Shown piece after piece: positions 1 to 8,726 of a DNA stretch of 64,000 nucleotides (the first letter of the stretch is position 1; each line of letters opens with the position of its first letter). Made by a program: the position numbers and the translations under genes. Under the pieces are notes generated by a model that was given only the letters and a program-made list of their open reading frames with translations, had not been told where the DNA came from and did no database searches. The DNA is from Dorea longicatena (GTDB taxonomy: Bacteria > Bacillota > Clostridia > Lachnospirales > Lachnospiraceae): NCBI RefSeq assembly GCF_025150085.1, contig NZ_CP102280.1, forward strand, positions 139,001-203,000. Direction: 5' to 3'.

Positions 1-2
1 GG

Positions 3-191
3 CTTGACATGGATACGATATTTGCGATTATGACGGAGGAAAAGGGCAACCAGAAAGAAACCTTGAAAATCAACACAAGCAAGCTGAAAAAATACTTTCC
101 GAAGAACACAACGCCGAAGCAGATGGAGGAAACCATCATCAAACTTTTGGAGCGTGAGTTGCAGAGGAAACGCAACCGTGACAGCCGCTAA
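3..191 (+). CDS. ParB-like partition protein, C-terminal fragment (5' end outside window)
   Basis: The reading frame is open from the left edge, so this is the tail of a longer gene rather than a 60-residue protein. The visible part is basic and helical, with a run of Lys/Arg at the end (RKRNRDSR). It resembles the C-terminal segment of the ParB/Spo0J-family proteins found next to the recombinase in clostridial ICEs; those bind DNA and help partition or maintain the element. The DNA-binding core is not in the window, so the family call rests on tail similarity and context and is moderate. Confidence 0.5.
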   Translation, partial: LDMDTIFAIMTEEKGNQKETLKINTSKLKKYFPKNTTPKQMEETIIKLLERELQRKRNRDSR

Positions 192-236
192 TCTTCTTTT
201 TTCGGGAAGTAAATACAGAGAGTTGAGGTATGGAGA

Positions 237-467
237 ATGAGAGAAATCCAGTATGAAATCGTAAAGGAAATCGCAGTATTGTCTACGGGCGACAGTGGCT
301 ACACAAAGGAAATCAATCTCATTTCATGGAATGGGAAAGAGCCGAAGTATGACATCCGCAGCTTTTCCCCGAACCGTGAAAAGTGCGGCAAGGGAATCAC
401 GCTGAACGCTGATGAAGCGGCGGCACTCCTTAAAGCATTACAGAAAGAATTAAACAGCGAGGATTAA
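237..467 (+). CDS. PC4/YdbC-like single-stranded DNA-binding protein
   Basis: A 76-residue protein with alternating beta strands followed by a C-terminal helix (DEAAALLKALQKEL). The segment ISWNGKEPKYDIRSFSPN matches the pattern of YdbC-type PC4-like proteins, which bind single-stranded DNA as dimers. Such proteins are common in ICEs, where single-stranded intermediates occur during transfer; that role is inferred. It sits between the ParB tail and the small basic gene, and its TAA stop overlaps a downstream ATG by one base, suggesting coupled translation. Confidence 0.65.
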   Translation: MREIQYEIVKEIAVLSTGDSGYTKEINLISWNGKEPKYDIRSFSPNREKCGKGITLNADEAAALLKALQKELNSED

Positions 468-538
468 TGGTATCTGATTGGCAGGGCGGGGACATTTCCA
501 AACTCTTCCCTGCCCTGTCTGGAAAGGAAGATTTAAGT

Positions 539-730
539 ATGGGCGAGGATAAGAAAGCAGATAAAAAGAGAAAGCGTATCGTGCCAAAAGCACCAGTGCA
601 GATGATAATCAGCCGTGAATATGTCGGCACACAGACCGTTACAGAAGCGTTTGTCCCGATTATCTCCGAGGATATTCGGAAGAAGATTGCCGAGGGCGAC
701 ACCTTCGACAATGAGGGGCTGTCCGCTTAG
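539..730 (+). CDS. Small conserved-type ICE protein, function unknown
   Basis: A 63-residue hydrophilic protein beginning MGEDKKADKKRKR, with a lysine/arginine-rich N-terminus and an acidic C-terminal half. I chose the ATG at 539 because GGAAAGGA lies just upstream. An in-frame ATG at 467, overlapping the previous stop codon, would add 24 residues and cannot be excluded. Small proteins of this type often precede the terminal serine recombinase in Tn4451-like ICEs. No domain is recognised and no function is proposed. Confidence 0.55.
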   Translation: MGEDKKADKKRKRIVPKAPVQMIISREYVGTQTVTEAFVPIISEDIRKKIAEGDTFDNEGLSA

Positions 731-784
731 AATGTACGCAATGGGACATGAAAACAGATAGGACAGATACGGAGGTTTTACAGT

Positions 785-2641
785 ATGGCAGGAATCAAAG
801 AAGAAAAGAAAATCTATTTAGTCGGCATTTATTGCCGCTTATCTAAAGACGATGGTACGGATAACGAGAGTGCGAGCATTGCGACACAGAAATCCATCCT
901 CACGGATTATGTGAAAAAGCAGGGATGGCACATAGCAAAAACGTATGTGGACGATGGTTATTCTGGTACAAATTTCCAAAGACCAAGTTTCCAGAATATG
1001 ATAAAAGACATTGAAAGCGGTCTGATAAACTGCGTGATTACGAAAGATTTATCCCGTCTGGGGAGAAACTATCTTGATTGTGGGTTATATCTGGAAGTTT
1101 TCTTCCCAGAGCATAACGTGAGGTATATAGCGGTCAATGACGGCGTAGATACCTTGAATAAATCTGCTATGGACATCACGCCTTTCCGCAACATTTTAAA
1201 CGAAATGTATGCCGCTGACATATCTGTTAAGATAAAATCGGCATATCGGGCGAGGTTTCAACAGGGGAAATTCATGGGAACTACCGCCCCTTATGGCTAT
1301 ATCAAAGACCCTGCCGACCACAACCATCTGCTGATAGATGATAAAGTGGCACATGTTGTAAAAGAGATATTCGACCTTGCATTAAAAGGGAATGGAGTTG
1401 CCAAAATTTGCAGACATCTTAATAAACAGCATATCCTACGCCCTGCCGCTTATGCGGCGGAGCGTGGCGAAACAGGCTTTGAACGTCATTTTGAGGGGAA
1501 CGAGGACAAACGCTATATTTGGAGTGGGAACAGCGTGAGGAGCATTTTAAGAAGCCCGATATATGCGGGAAATCTTGTAGGCTACAAACGGATTGCCGCC
1601 AATATGAAAAGCAAGAAACGCCCCTCTAAGCTGCCCGAAGAATGGGAAGTGATACCCAATACCCATGAGGGAATAGTCACGCAGGAGGAATTTGATATTG
1701 TCCAACAGCTTATTACAAGTCGTAGGCTTCCACAGAACAAGGGAGGATTTGTAAATATTTTTGCAGGCGTTATCAAGTGTGTGGACTGCGGATGTGCTCT
1801 GCGGGCAATGAACGTACACAGGAGGAAACGCCCAGAGATTATCGACTGTGTACAGTATTCATGTAATAATTATGCAAGAAACGGAAGAAGCGAGTGTAGT
1901 GCCCACAATATAGAAGCAAGGGATTTATTCAATGCCGTTCTTGCCGACATCAACTGTTTTGCGGATATGGCAGTGAATGATGAAAAGGCGGTCAGGGCCA
2001 TAGAAAAGCGGCTCACGGAAACAGACCAGAGCAGGGCGAAAGCATTAGAGAAAGAACGTAAGAAGCTGAACAAACGCCTTGCGGAACTGGACAGGCTGTT
2101 TTCCTCTCTCTACGAGGATAAGGTCATGGAGCGTATTACCGAGCGGAATTTTGAGATGATGTCGGGGAAATACCAGAAAGAGCAGCTTGAAATTGAAGCA
2201 AGGCTGAAAGAGGTGACGGAAACTCTTAATGAAAGCTACGAGAAATCACGGGGAATCCGTGACTTCCTCGCCCTTATCCGAAATTATCAAGGCTTAAAAG
2301 AACTGGATGCAACAGTTATAAACGCACTCATAGACAAGATACTTGTTTCGGAGCGTGAGAAGATGGCAGACGGAACAGTGAAGCAGGAAATCAAGATTTA
2401 CTATAAATTCATCGGCTTTGTCGATGAATTACATATCATACCTACAAAACGGTGGGCAGCAATGCCCGCTAAAAATTGTACGGTGTGCGGCGTTGAATAT
2501 GTCCCGGGCTCTGGTGCATCAAGGTATTGTCCTGCTTGTGCCAAGAAGATACGGAGGGAGAAATCAAACGAGAGCAAACGCAGGAGCAGAGAACAGAAAA
2601 GGATAGCATGTATGAACTGTCCGCAAAAAATGACCGACTGA
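785..2641 (+). CDS. Large serine recombinase (ICE integrase/excisionase, TnpX-like)
   Basis: A 618-residue site-specific recombinase that would excise and integrate the ICE. The N-terminal resolvase domain (about residues 10-155) carries YCRLSKDDG with the presumed nucleophile Ser20, and the LSRLGRNYLD motif. A recombinase domain follows (about 165-290), then a zinc ribbon with CVDCGCALR, a coiled coil (about 400-480) and a DUF4368-type segment ending KIYYKFIGFVDEL. The extreme C-terminus has a second zinc-finger-like motif (CTVCGVEY, CPAC). A good GGAGG site lies upstream. It is the last gene of the element; the stop codon coincides with the chromosomal junction. The full length and intact motifs suggest it is active. 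Confidence 0.93.
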   Translation: MAGIKEEKKIYLVGIYCRLSKDDGTDNESASIATQKSILTDYVKKQGWHIAKTYVDDGYSGTNFQRPSFQNMIKDIESGLINCVITKDLSRLGRNYLDCGLYLEVFFPEHNVRYIAVNDGVDTLNKSAMDITPFRNILNEMYAADISVKIKSAYRARFQQGKFMGTTAPYGYIKDPADHNHLLIDDKVAHVVKEIFDLALKGNGVAKICRHLNKQHILRPAAYAAERGETGFERHFEGNEDKRYIWSGNSVRSILRSPIYAGNLVGYKRIAANMKSKKRPSKLPEEWEVIPNTHEGIVTQEEFDIVQQLITSRRLPQNKGGFVNIFAGVIKCVDCGCALRAMNVHRRKRPEIIDCVQYSCNNYARNGRSECSAHNIEARDLFNAVLADINCFADMAVNDEKAVRAIEKRLTETDQSRAKALEKERKKLNKRLAELDRLFSSLYEDKVMERITERNFEMMSGKYQKEQLEIEARLKEVTETLNESYEKSRGIRDFLALIRNYQGLKELDATVINALIDKILVSEREKMADGTVKQEIKIYYKFIGFVDELHIIPTKRWAAMPAKNCTVCGVEYVPGSGASRYCPACAKKIRREKSNESKRRSREQKRIACMNCPQKMTD

Positions 2642-2646
2642 TCTGG
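2636..2646. other. Probable attR junction of the ICE
   Basis: The recombinase stop codon (2639-2641) meets the remnant of an AraC-type gene read on the minus strand. The protein similarity of the remnant stops after the residues EPDQ, whose codons fall at 2638-2649. A GATC core lies here, and serine recombinases of this family usually exchange at a GA dinucleotide. The exact crossover base cannot be set without the empty site. Confidence 0.5.
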
Positions 2647-2859
2647 TTCGACCAAAAAGAGTTGATTTTCTGTAATCTGATATTCTGTTTTATTTACTAC
2701 AAGGCGCCCTTTACCGGAAAGAACGAAATGCATAAGATAATAAGGTCTTGTTCCAGGGCCATAGGAATGAAGTGGAAGGCATTCTGAGTGACCACAGAAA
2801 CGAAGTTTTATATCATTCCAGTTGGTGTCTCTGTATAGATTTAATTTTTCTATTTCCAT
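2638..2859 (-). pseudogene. AraC-family regulator, N-terminal remnant cut by ICE insertion
   Basis: The minus-strand frame starts at 2859 with an AAGGAG site and encodes about 74 residues of a cupin-type AraC N-terminal effector domain (HSYGPGTRPYYLMHFVLSGKG, then FLVEPDQ). Beyond this point the frame continues into antisense of the recombinase gene and loses similarity. The DNA-binding helix-turn-helix half is missing here and should lie beyond the left end of the ICE, outside the window. The gene was divergent from the GH27 alpha-galactosidase, the typical position of a local activator. Disruption therefore probably alters expression of the galactoside genes. Confidence 0.8.
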
Positions 2860-3129
2860 ATAAACTCCTTTCAGCGATGTGAATATCAGACAAAATTTAT
2901 AAATTACCCAACAAAAGTGACTAACATGATAATAAGATTATAGTATATGATATCAATGTAGACAAGAGAAAGAAAAGACAAAAATAATCTAAAAAATCAG
3001 ACACGAAACGAATCGATTCAAAATCACAGAAAAAGAAAAAGCTATAGTTATGAGAAAAAAAGTCAGTTTGCAAAAAGTGACCTGTATTTTGTGCACCCGA
3101 AAATAATATAGAAAGGTAAGGGAAAAGAT
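2860..3129. promoter_or_regulatory. Divergent control region of the galactoside locus
   Basis: This AT-rich intergenic stretch separates the AraC remnant from the alpha-galactosidase. It contains a perfect 10-bp palindrome GAATCGATTC at 3010-3019 that could be an operator. It must hold the promoter for the downstream genes, but I could not pick one convincing -35/-10 pair. The GH27 ribosome site (AAAGGTAAGGG) is at its right end. Confidence 0.4.
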
Positions 3130-4389
3130 ATGTTAGAATTTGCAAAAACACCACCGAAAGGATGGAATAGTTGGGACGTGTATGGAGCGTCTGTCACAGA
3201 AGAGGAAGTAAAAAGAAATGCAGATATTATGGCAGAAAAGCTTAAAGTATATGGATGGGACTATGTTGTCGTAGATATTCAATGGTATGAGCCGGGGGCT
3301 GAGTCTGCAGCATATCGTAAATTCGCAGATTTGAAAATGGATGAATACAGTCGTGTACTTCCGGCCGAAAATCGCTTTCCAAGTTCGGCAGATGGGGCAG
3401 GATTTGCGCCACTTGCGGAGTATGTACATAAACTTGGCTTGAAATTCGGTATTCATATTTTGAGAGGAATACCAAGACAGGCTGTTCACGGAAGAATGCA
3501 TATCAAAGGTACGGACAAAACAGCAGATCAGATTGCTGTTAACAGCATTTGTCCATGGAATTCAGATATGTATGGAGTGGATATGTCAATTCCGGAAGGA
3601 CAGTTATATTATGATTCTCTTATGGAACTGTATGCTTCATGGGGAGTTGATTTCATTAAGGTAGATGACATTGCATATTCAACGATTTACAGAGATTCTC
3701 ATAGAAAAGAGATTGAAGGTATTCGAAAGGCCATTGATAAAACGGGACGGGAGATTGTACTTTCCCTTTCACCGGGACCGGCAAGACTTCAGGATGGAAG
3801 CTTTCTCCAAAAGAATGCCAATATGTGGAGACTTACAGACGATTTCTGGGATGAGTGGGAATTGCTCTATGATATGTTCGATCGTTGTAATTATTGGTCG
3901 CCATTTATCCGTAAAGGAAACTGGCCTGATTGCGATATGCTTCCGCTTGGACATATTGGAATCCGTTCCGGTGAGCGTGGAAAGGCAGACCGTATGACTT
4001 GCTTTACGAAACCGGAACAAAAGACAATGATTACATTATGGTCTATCTTCCAGTCGCCACTAATGTATGGCGGGGAACTGGCTGATCTGGATGCCTGGAC
4101 TCTTTCACTGCTGACGAATACAGAGGTAAATGAAATGCATCGCACGCTGGAAGGACAGAGACAGGAGTACAGAGATGATGAATGGATCGTCTGGTCCGGT
4201 GAAAATAAGGAAAGTACATATATTGCAATCTTTAACGTATCAGATGAAAAGAAAGAAATTCCAGGTAAATTGACAGAGCGATATCTTCGAAAAGATGCAA
4301 AAGAAATCTGGTCAGGAAAAAAGGTAACAGAAGGAACAGAAGAAGTAGAAAACCATGGCTGTGTACTGTATCAGATGAAAAGAATATGA
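3130..4389 (+). CDS. Alpha-galactosidase, GH27 family
   Basis: A 419-residue glycoside hydrolase predicted to remove terminal alpha-galactose from melibiose, raffinose-type sugars or host glycans. It has no signal peptide, so it should act in the cytoplasm on imported sugar. The N-terminus TPPKGWNSWDVYG is the classical GH27 opening. FIKVDDIAY (Asp179) is the likely nucleophile and WRLTDDFWD (Asp237/238) the likely acid/base. The C-terminal ~70 residues form a beta-sandwich-like domain. Two GPH-type symporters follow with 24- and 7-base gaps, pointing to one operon for uptake and cleavage. The divergent AraC regulator upstream has been broken by the ICE. Confidence 0.9.
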   Translation: MLEFAKTPPKGWNSWDVYGASVTEEEVKRNADIMAEKLKVYGWDYVVVDIQWYEPGAESAAYRKFADLKMDEYSRVLPAENRFPSSADGAGFAPLAEYVHKLGLKFGIHILRGIPRQAVHGRMHIKGTDKTADQIAVNSICPWNSDMYGVDMSIPEGQLYYDSLMELYASWGVDFIKVDDIAYSTIYRDSHRKEIEGIRKAIDKTGREIVLSLSPGPARLQDGSFLQKNANMWRLTDDFWDEWELLYDMFDRCNYWSPFIRKGNWPDCDMLPLGHIGIRSGERGKADRMTCFTKPEQKTMITLWSIFQSPLMYGGELADLDAWTLSLLTNTEVNEMHRTLEGQRQEYRDDEWIVWSGENKESTYIAIFNVSDEKKEIPGKLTERYLRKDAKEIWSGKKVTEGTEEVENHGCVLYQMKRI

Positions 4390-4416
4390 TGAACGTTAGA
4401 TAGGAGGAATGAAGTG

Positions 4417-5784
4417 ATGGACACAATAGGGAAGAAACTTGGTCTGAAAGAGAAGATGGCCTATGGCTGTGGTGATGCGGCAAGTAATATTATCTGGGCA
4501 TCTACGGGAACATTCCTGATGTTCTATTATACAGACGTGGTAAATATCAATGCGGCAACGATTGGAGTCATTTTTCTCATTGCCAGGGTGATCAACGCAG
4601 TTGTTGCGTTACTTACAGGATGGTTGATTGACAATACACATTCTAAATATGGAAAGGCAAGGCCTTGGCTTTTATGGTTTGCAGTTCCATTTGGAATCGT
4701 AACATTTGCAATTTTTGCAGTTCCGGATGTAGCAAAGCTGTATCAGATTATCTATGTATTTATTGCATATAATGCGATGATGAGTGTTTATTCTCTGATT
4801 AATATTCCATATGGATCTATGGCTACAATGATGACCAAAGACCAGTATCAGAGAACATTGTTAAATATCTTTCGTCAGTTGTTTGCACAGATTGCAAGTC
4901 TCCTTGTTACAGCAGGAACACTCCCATTGATAAACTTTATGACAGAGTATGTGGGGGAAAAGAAAGCGTGGAGTATCGTATATGGAATATTTGGAGTTAT
5001 TGCAGCAATTCTGTTCTTTTTATGTTTTGCAGGATGTAAAGAGAGAATTCATGAAAATGAAGAGACGAAGACAGAAAAGATTCGTGTTGTTGACGGAGTA
5101 AAAGCAGTGTTGAAAAACAAATACTGGCACATGCTGATGGTGATATCCATTTGTATCAATATCTTCTTTCAGGCCATCAGTACGGTAAACACATATTATA
5201 GTAAAGCGATTCTTCATAATAGCAGTATGATCAGCATATTGAATACGGCTTATATCGTTCCTGCAATTGCAACCTTTTTCTTTGTACATCTGGTTGTGAA
5301 GAAGTATGGAAAAGGAAAGACTACGATGTTTGGATGGATGATTATCTGTGTCAGCTATGTGATACTTTTACCATTTACAGAAAATACAACAGTACTGATA
5401 ATCACAGCTGCTATGCGTGGCGTGGGATATTGCTTCCTGCTTGCAGTGTCTTCTGCAATGGTAAGTGATGCAGTTGAATATGGAGAATGGAAAACGAAAA
5501 TTCGTGTCGAAGGTCTGACATTCAGTATGCAGGGATTTGTAGGAACAATTGCGGCAGGTATTGTTACGGCAGTCATCGGATGGGTACTCAACTTCAGTAA
5601 ATATGATGGAACACTTTCATTTGCTGATACACAGGCAGGATCTGCAGTACTTGCAATTAAACTGTTGTTTATCGCAGTTCCGTTTGTTGTTGGAGTATTG
5701 AATATTATATTGTTAAAATTTTACAAACTTGATAAAATGTATCCGCAAATCATTGAGGATTTAAATAAGCGGAACGGAAAATAA
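4417..5784 (+). CDS. GPH-family sugar:cation symporter (MFS)
   Basis: A membrane protein of about 455 residues with 12 predicted hydrophobic segments. The N-terminal LKEKMAYGCGDAASN and the loop DNTHSKYGKARPWLLW are signatures of the glycoside-pentoside-hexuronide symporters (melibiose/lactose/xyloside type). TAGGAGGA precedes the start; the ATG at 4417 is preferred, with a GTG at 4414 as alternative. It lies 27 bases after the GH27 gene, so a galactoside substrate is likely but inferred. A second, related symporter follows directly. Confidence 0.88.
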   Translation: MDTIGKKLGLKEKMAYGCGDAASNIIWASTGTFLMFYYTDVVNINAATIGVIFLIARVINAVVALLTGWLIDNTHSKYGKARPWLLWFAVPFGIVTFAIFAVPDVAKLYQIIYVFIAYNAMMSVYSLINIPYGSMATMMTKDQYQRTLLNIFRQLFAQIASLLVTAGTLPLINFMTEYVGEKKAWSIVYGIFGVIAAILFFLCFAGCKERIHENEETKTEKIRVVDGVKAVLKNKYWHMLMVISICINIFFQAISTVNTYYSKAILHNSSMISILNTAYIVPAIATFFFVHLVVKKYGKGKTTMFGWMIICVSYVILLPFTENTTVLIITAAMRGVGYCFLLAVSSAMVSDAVEYGEWKTKIRVEGLTFSMQGFVGTIAAGIVTAVIGWVLNFSKYDGTLSFADTQAGSAVLAIKLLFIAVPFVVGVLNIILLKFYKLDKMYPQIIEDLNKRNGK

Positions 5785-5797
5785 GTGGGGAATGTAT

Positions 5798-7120
5798 ATG
5801 AAGACAAGCATATCAGAAAAAATAGCTTATGGTATGGGAGATGTTGCGTGTAATGTAGTATATGCACTCACATCTGGTCTTATCGTATATTTTTATACAA
5901 ATGTAATCGGAGTATCAGCAGGAGTAGTAGGTACGATCCTGCTGGTATCTAGAGTGTTTGACGGTGTCTCAGATCTTTTGATTGCCCAATTGATGGATAA
6001 GATTAATTCCAGACATGGAAAAGCAAGAGCGTGGATTCTGTGGATGGCCGCGCCGTATGCGGTTTCAGCTACGGCACTATTTGCAGTCCCATCGCATGCG
6101 GGCAAAATGGTACAGGCAATCTATATCTTTGTTACTTATAATTTGTGTACGACAGTTGTCTACACGGCATTAAATCTTCCATATTCGGCAATGGCGCCGT
6201 TGATGACAAATGATGAAGAGGATCTGGCTAAATTAAATATTTTCAGAATGTCTATGTCGCCTGTCAGCAACATGATTGTAACCGCCTTATCACTGCCACT
6301 GATTAACTTTCTTGGTGGAGATCAGAGGGCATGGATTATAGTAACGGCGGTATATGGAATTATTGCGTTTGGAATGCTAATGTGGACCTTTTTAGGAACA
6401 AAGGAACGTTTTCACACGAAAGCGGCAGCAGAAGCGGAAAATCTTCCGTTCCTGGTTCGCCTGAAAGCAGCTTTACAGAATAAATATTTTATTATTATGT
6501 TCTTGATGGTAATGGCACTTGCTTTATATCAGAATGTCAATGGAACAGTATCTACTTATTATGCGCAGTATGTGCTTGGAAATGCGGAAATTATGGGAGT
6601 CATGCAGACGTGTGAGAAAATTCCGTGGATTCTTGGGATTATCTGTATGGCACCATTGATTAAGAAATTCGGAAAGCGTAATCTGGTCCTGGGAGGAGCT
6701 ATCATATGTATTGCTGCTCAAGTTATTTTGATGATTAATCCGGAAAATATAAAATTAGTTTTAGTGGCTTCCATTCTGCGGGGACTCGGAGAAGCTCCGA
6801 TTAACGGACTTACGTTCACCATGTTGGCGGATGTGATTAATTATGGCCATTGGAAAACAGGAATCCGTGTGCATGCGTTGATATTTTCAACCTTTACAGT
6901 CGGGCAAAAATTTGGTGGCGGTGTGGCCGGATGGGCAATCGGTCAACTGATGCAGCTATCCGGATTTACCGGAAGTGTTACAGAGACAGTGGAAGCTGTC
7001 GCAATGATTAAAAATTTGTATATTTACGGAGTGATATTGGCATGGGGATTAATTGCAATTTGTATGTTGGCATATCATCTGGACAAGGAATATGATCAGG
7101 TGCTGGCAGAATTGAAATGA
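5798..7120 (+). CDS. Second GPH-family sugar:cation symporter (MFS)
   Basis: A protein of about 440 residues, paralogous in plan to the upstream transporter: KIAYGMGDVACN at the N-terminus and the loop DKINSRHGKARAWILW between early helices. I chose the ATG at 5798 because GTGGGG lies seven bases before it; the ATG at 5792 is too close. Having two different GPH symporters after one glycosidase suggests either two substrates or import paired with product exchange. The substrate cannot be read from sequence. Confidence 0.87.
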   Translation: MKTSISEKIAYGMGDVACNVVYALTSGLIVYFYTNVIGVSAGVVGTILLVSRVFDGVSDLLIAQLMDKINSRHGKARAWILWMAAPYAVSATALFAVPSHAGKMVQAIYIFVTYNLCTTVVYTALNLPYSAMAPLMTNDEEDLAKLNIFRMSMSPVSNMIVTALSLPLINFLGGDQRAWIIVTAVYGIIAFGMLMWTFLGTKERFHTKAAAEAENLPFLVRLKAALQNKYFIIMFLMVMALALYQNVNGTVSTYYAQYVLGNAEIMGVMQTCEKIPWILGIICMAPLIKKFGKRNLVLGGAIICIAAQVILMINPENIKLVLVASILRGLGEAPINGLTFTMLADVINYGHWKTGIRVHALIFSTFTVGQKFGGGVAGWAIGQLMQLSGFTGSVTETVEAVAMIKNLYIYGVILAWGLIAICMLAYHLDKEYDQVLAELK

Positions 7121-7344
7121 AAAACCAGTTGGAATGGGGATTCGTCGAGAAAGCTGATCAGATGTAAAAAATCGTTAATATTTTAATTACTTTTGGACGT
7201 GTTGCATTTTATATCGTCCTATGTTACATTGACAACAGAGTACAAAAAGAATCAGAAAGAGCCAAAAAACAGTGCCCCTCTAACAACAGAGACCGGAACA
7301 GGATAACCGGCAGACAAGTATGTCTTATAGGAGGTAATTGTAAC

Positions 7345-8367
7345 ATGGCAATTTCAATCGGCATTAACGGATTTGGACGCATTGGACGTGTAGCACTCCG
7401 TATCGCCATTAATCAACCAGACACTTTTAAAGTATGCGGAATCAATGTACGGAATGCAGACCTGGGTTATATGAAGTATATGATCCGGTATGATTCTACA
7501 TTTGGACGTTTTCAGGGAGAACTGGATACATATGAGAATGGACTGATCATTGAAGGACAGAAGATTCCTGTATTTTCAGAATCAGATGCGGCATTGATTC
7601 CATGGGGAGCATGTGGTGCAGAGTATATTATTGATGCAACAGGTGCATACTGTACAACGGAAAAGGCAAAAGCCCATTTAGAAGGCGGTGCGAAGAAAGT
7701 TATTATCTCAGCACCGGCAAAAGACGGGGATACACCGACATTTATCATGGGAATTAATCATGACAAATATACATCGGATATGCCGGTTGTATCGAATGCA
7801 TCATGTACTACGAATTGTCTTGCACCAATCTGTAAAGTTCTGGAAGATAATTATGGAATCGAATATGGGTTGATGTCAACGATTCATGCTGCAACTGCAA
7901 AACAAAAGGTTGTGGACAGCCGTTCCCAGAAAGACTGGAGAACCGGACGTTCGGCATTTGGTAACCTGATTCCATCTACAACGGGAGCCGCAAAAGCAAT
8001 CTCGCTTGTCATTCCGGCTTTAAAGGATAAGATGAGTGGTATTTCTTACAGGGTTCCAACTTCAGATGTATCAATTGTTGATCTGAATGTAGCGTTAAAG
8101 AAGCCGGCATCATATGATGAGATCTGCAAAAAGGTCCGGGAGGCCTCTGAGACATATTTGTCCGGTATCCTGGATTATGTAGAGGATGAAGTGGTATCTT
8201 CAGATTTTATCGGAGATTCACATGCATCGATCTTTGATGCAAGGCAGGGGATTCAAGTGAATTCTCACTTTTTCAAGGTCATCTGCTTCTATGACAATGA
8301 ATGGGGATATACAAGTCAGATATTCCGGCTGATTGAGCATATGGACAGGATAGATCACAATCGCTAA
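7345..8367 (+). CDS. gap: Glyceraldehyde-3-phosphate dehydrogenase, type I
   Basis: A 340-residue glycolytic enzyme converting glyceraldehyde-3-phosphate, NAD and phosphate to 1,3-bisphosphoglycerate. The Rossmann motif INGFGRIGR opens the protein, and SNASCTTNC holds the catalytic Cys154, with the partner His in STIHAAT. The segment KVVDSRSQKDWRTGR and the ending YDNEWGYTSQ resemble the E. coli/eukaryotic GapA type more than the usual Firmicutes type. That suggests a second paralogue or an enzyme acquired by transfer. AGGAGG lies upstream. It stands alone after the transporter genes with a 224-base gap. Confidence 0.93.
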   Translation: MAISIGINGFGRIGRVALRIAINQPDTFKVCGINVRNADLGYMKYMIRYDSTFGRFQGELDTYENGLIIEGQKIPVFSESDAALIPWGACGAEYIIDATGAYCTTEKAKAHLEGGAKKVIISAPAKDGDTPTFIMGINHDKYTSDMPVVSNASCTTNCLAPICKVLEDNYGIEYGLMSTIHAATAKQKVVDSRSQKDWRTGRSAFGNLIPSTTGAAKAISLVIPALKDKMSGISYRVPTSDVSIVDLNVALKKPASYDEICKKVREASETYLSGILDYVEDEVVSSDFIGDSHASIFDARQGIQVNSHFFKVICFYDNEWGYTSQIFRLIEHMDRIDHNR

Positions 8368-8487
8368 TAATTAAGATGACGACAGGGGCATATAAGATCT
8401 GATTCTGATGTAATACGTTTGATTTTATATCATACACTTCTGTAAGGGACATATGGATTCGTTATTACGATTATGAACCGGACGAGA

Positions 8488-8525
8488 TGCGGACAGAAAA
8501 GCAGGTAAAGCTTTTGCTGTCCGCA
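8488..8525. repeat. Strong stem-loop downstream of gap
   Basis: TGCGGACAG plus AAAAGC on the left pairs with GCTTTTG and CTGTCCGCA on the right, giving a stem of about 15 bp around a 7-base loop. A smaller AT-rich hairpin (TCTGAAAAAT/ATTTTTCAGA, 8541-8564) follows. Neither has a clean T-tract, so they are candidate 3'-end stabilisers or weak terminators. Confidence 0.55.
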
Positions 8526-8580
8526 AAAGATAAGAAAAAATCTGAAAAATAAAAATTTTTCAGAAAATTCAAAAAAACAC

Positions 8581-8609
8581 TTGCCAAACAACCGAGTTTA
8601 TGATATATT
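8581..8609 (+). promoter_or_regulatory. Sigma-A promoter of the tRNA-Glu/tRNA-Cys operon
   Basis: TTGCCA (8581-8586), a 17-base spacer and TATATT (8604-8609) form a good housekeeping promoter about 40 bases upstream of tRNA-Glu. No ribosome site or ORF follows, which fits a stable-RNA transcription unit. Confidence 0.7.
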
Positions 8610-8651
8610 AAATCTCGGTCGTGTGAAAAACACAATGACAAATAAATATAC

Positions 8652-8723
8652 GGCTCCATGGTCAAGCGGTTAAGACATCGCCCTTTCACGGCGGTAACAC
8701 GGGTTCGATTCCCGTTGGAGTCA
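8652..8723 (+). tRNA. tRNA-Glu (anticodon TTC)
   Basis: A 72-base cloverleaf. The acceptor arms GGCTCCA and TGGAGTC pair with one G-U, the anticodon stem-loop is CGCCCTTTCACGGCG with TTC in the loop, and the T-arm is CGGGTTCGATTCCCG. The CCA end is not encoded. It is transcribed with tRNA-Cys three bases downstream. Confidence 0.95.
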
Positions 8724-8726
8724 TAT

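Larger units (their letters stand above)
1..2640 (+). mobile_element. Right end of an integrative conjugative element
   Basis: Four consecutive plus-strand genes (ParB tail, PC4/YdbC-like protein, small basic protein, large serine recombinase) form the terminal module common in Tn4451-type ICEs of Clostridia. The recombinase is the last gene, and its stop codon lies at the junction with a chromosomal AraC-type gene fragment on the other strand. The left boundary is outside the window. The element identity is inferred from gene content; the junction with an interrupted gene is seen directly. Confidence 0.8.

Noticed and set aside
2401..2859. Minus-strand frame of 152 residues as a complete gene
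   Set aside because: Only the first ~74 codons resemble an AraC regulator; the rest is antisense to the recombinase gene, so it is a remnant plus chance extension.
7121..7344. TTGACA at about 7229 as the gap promoter -35
   Set aside because: No acceptable -10 hexamer lies 16-18 bases downstream, so a promoter call is not supported.
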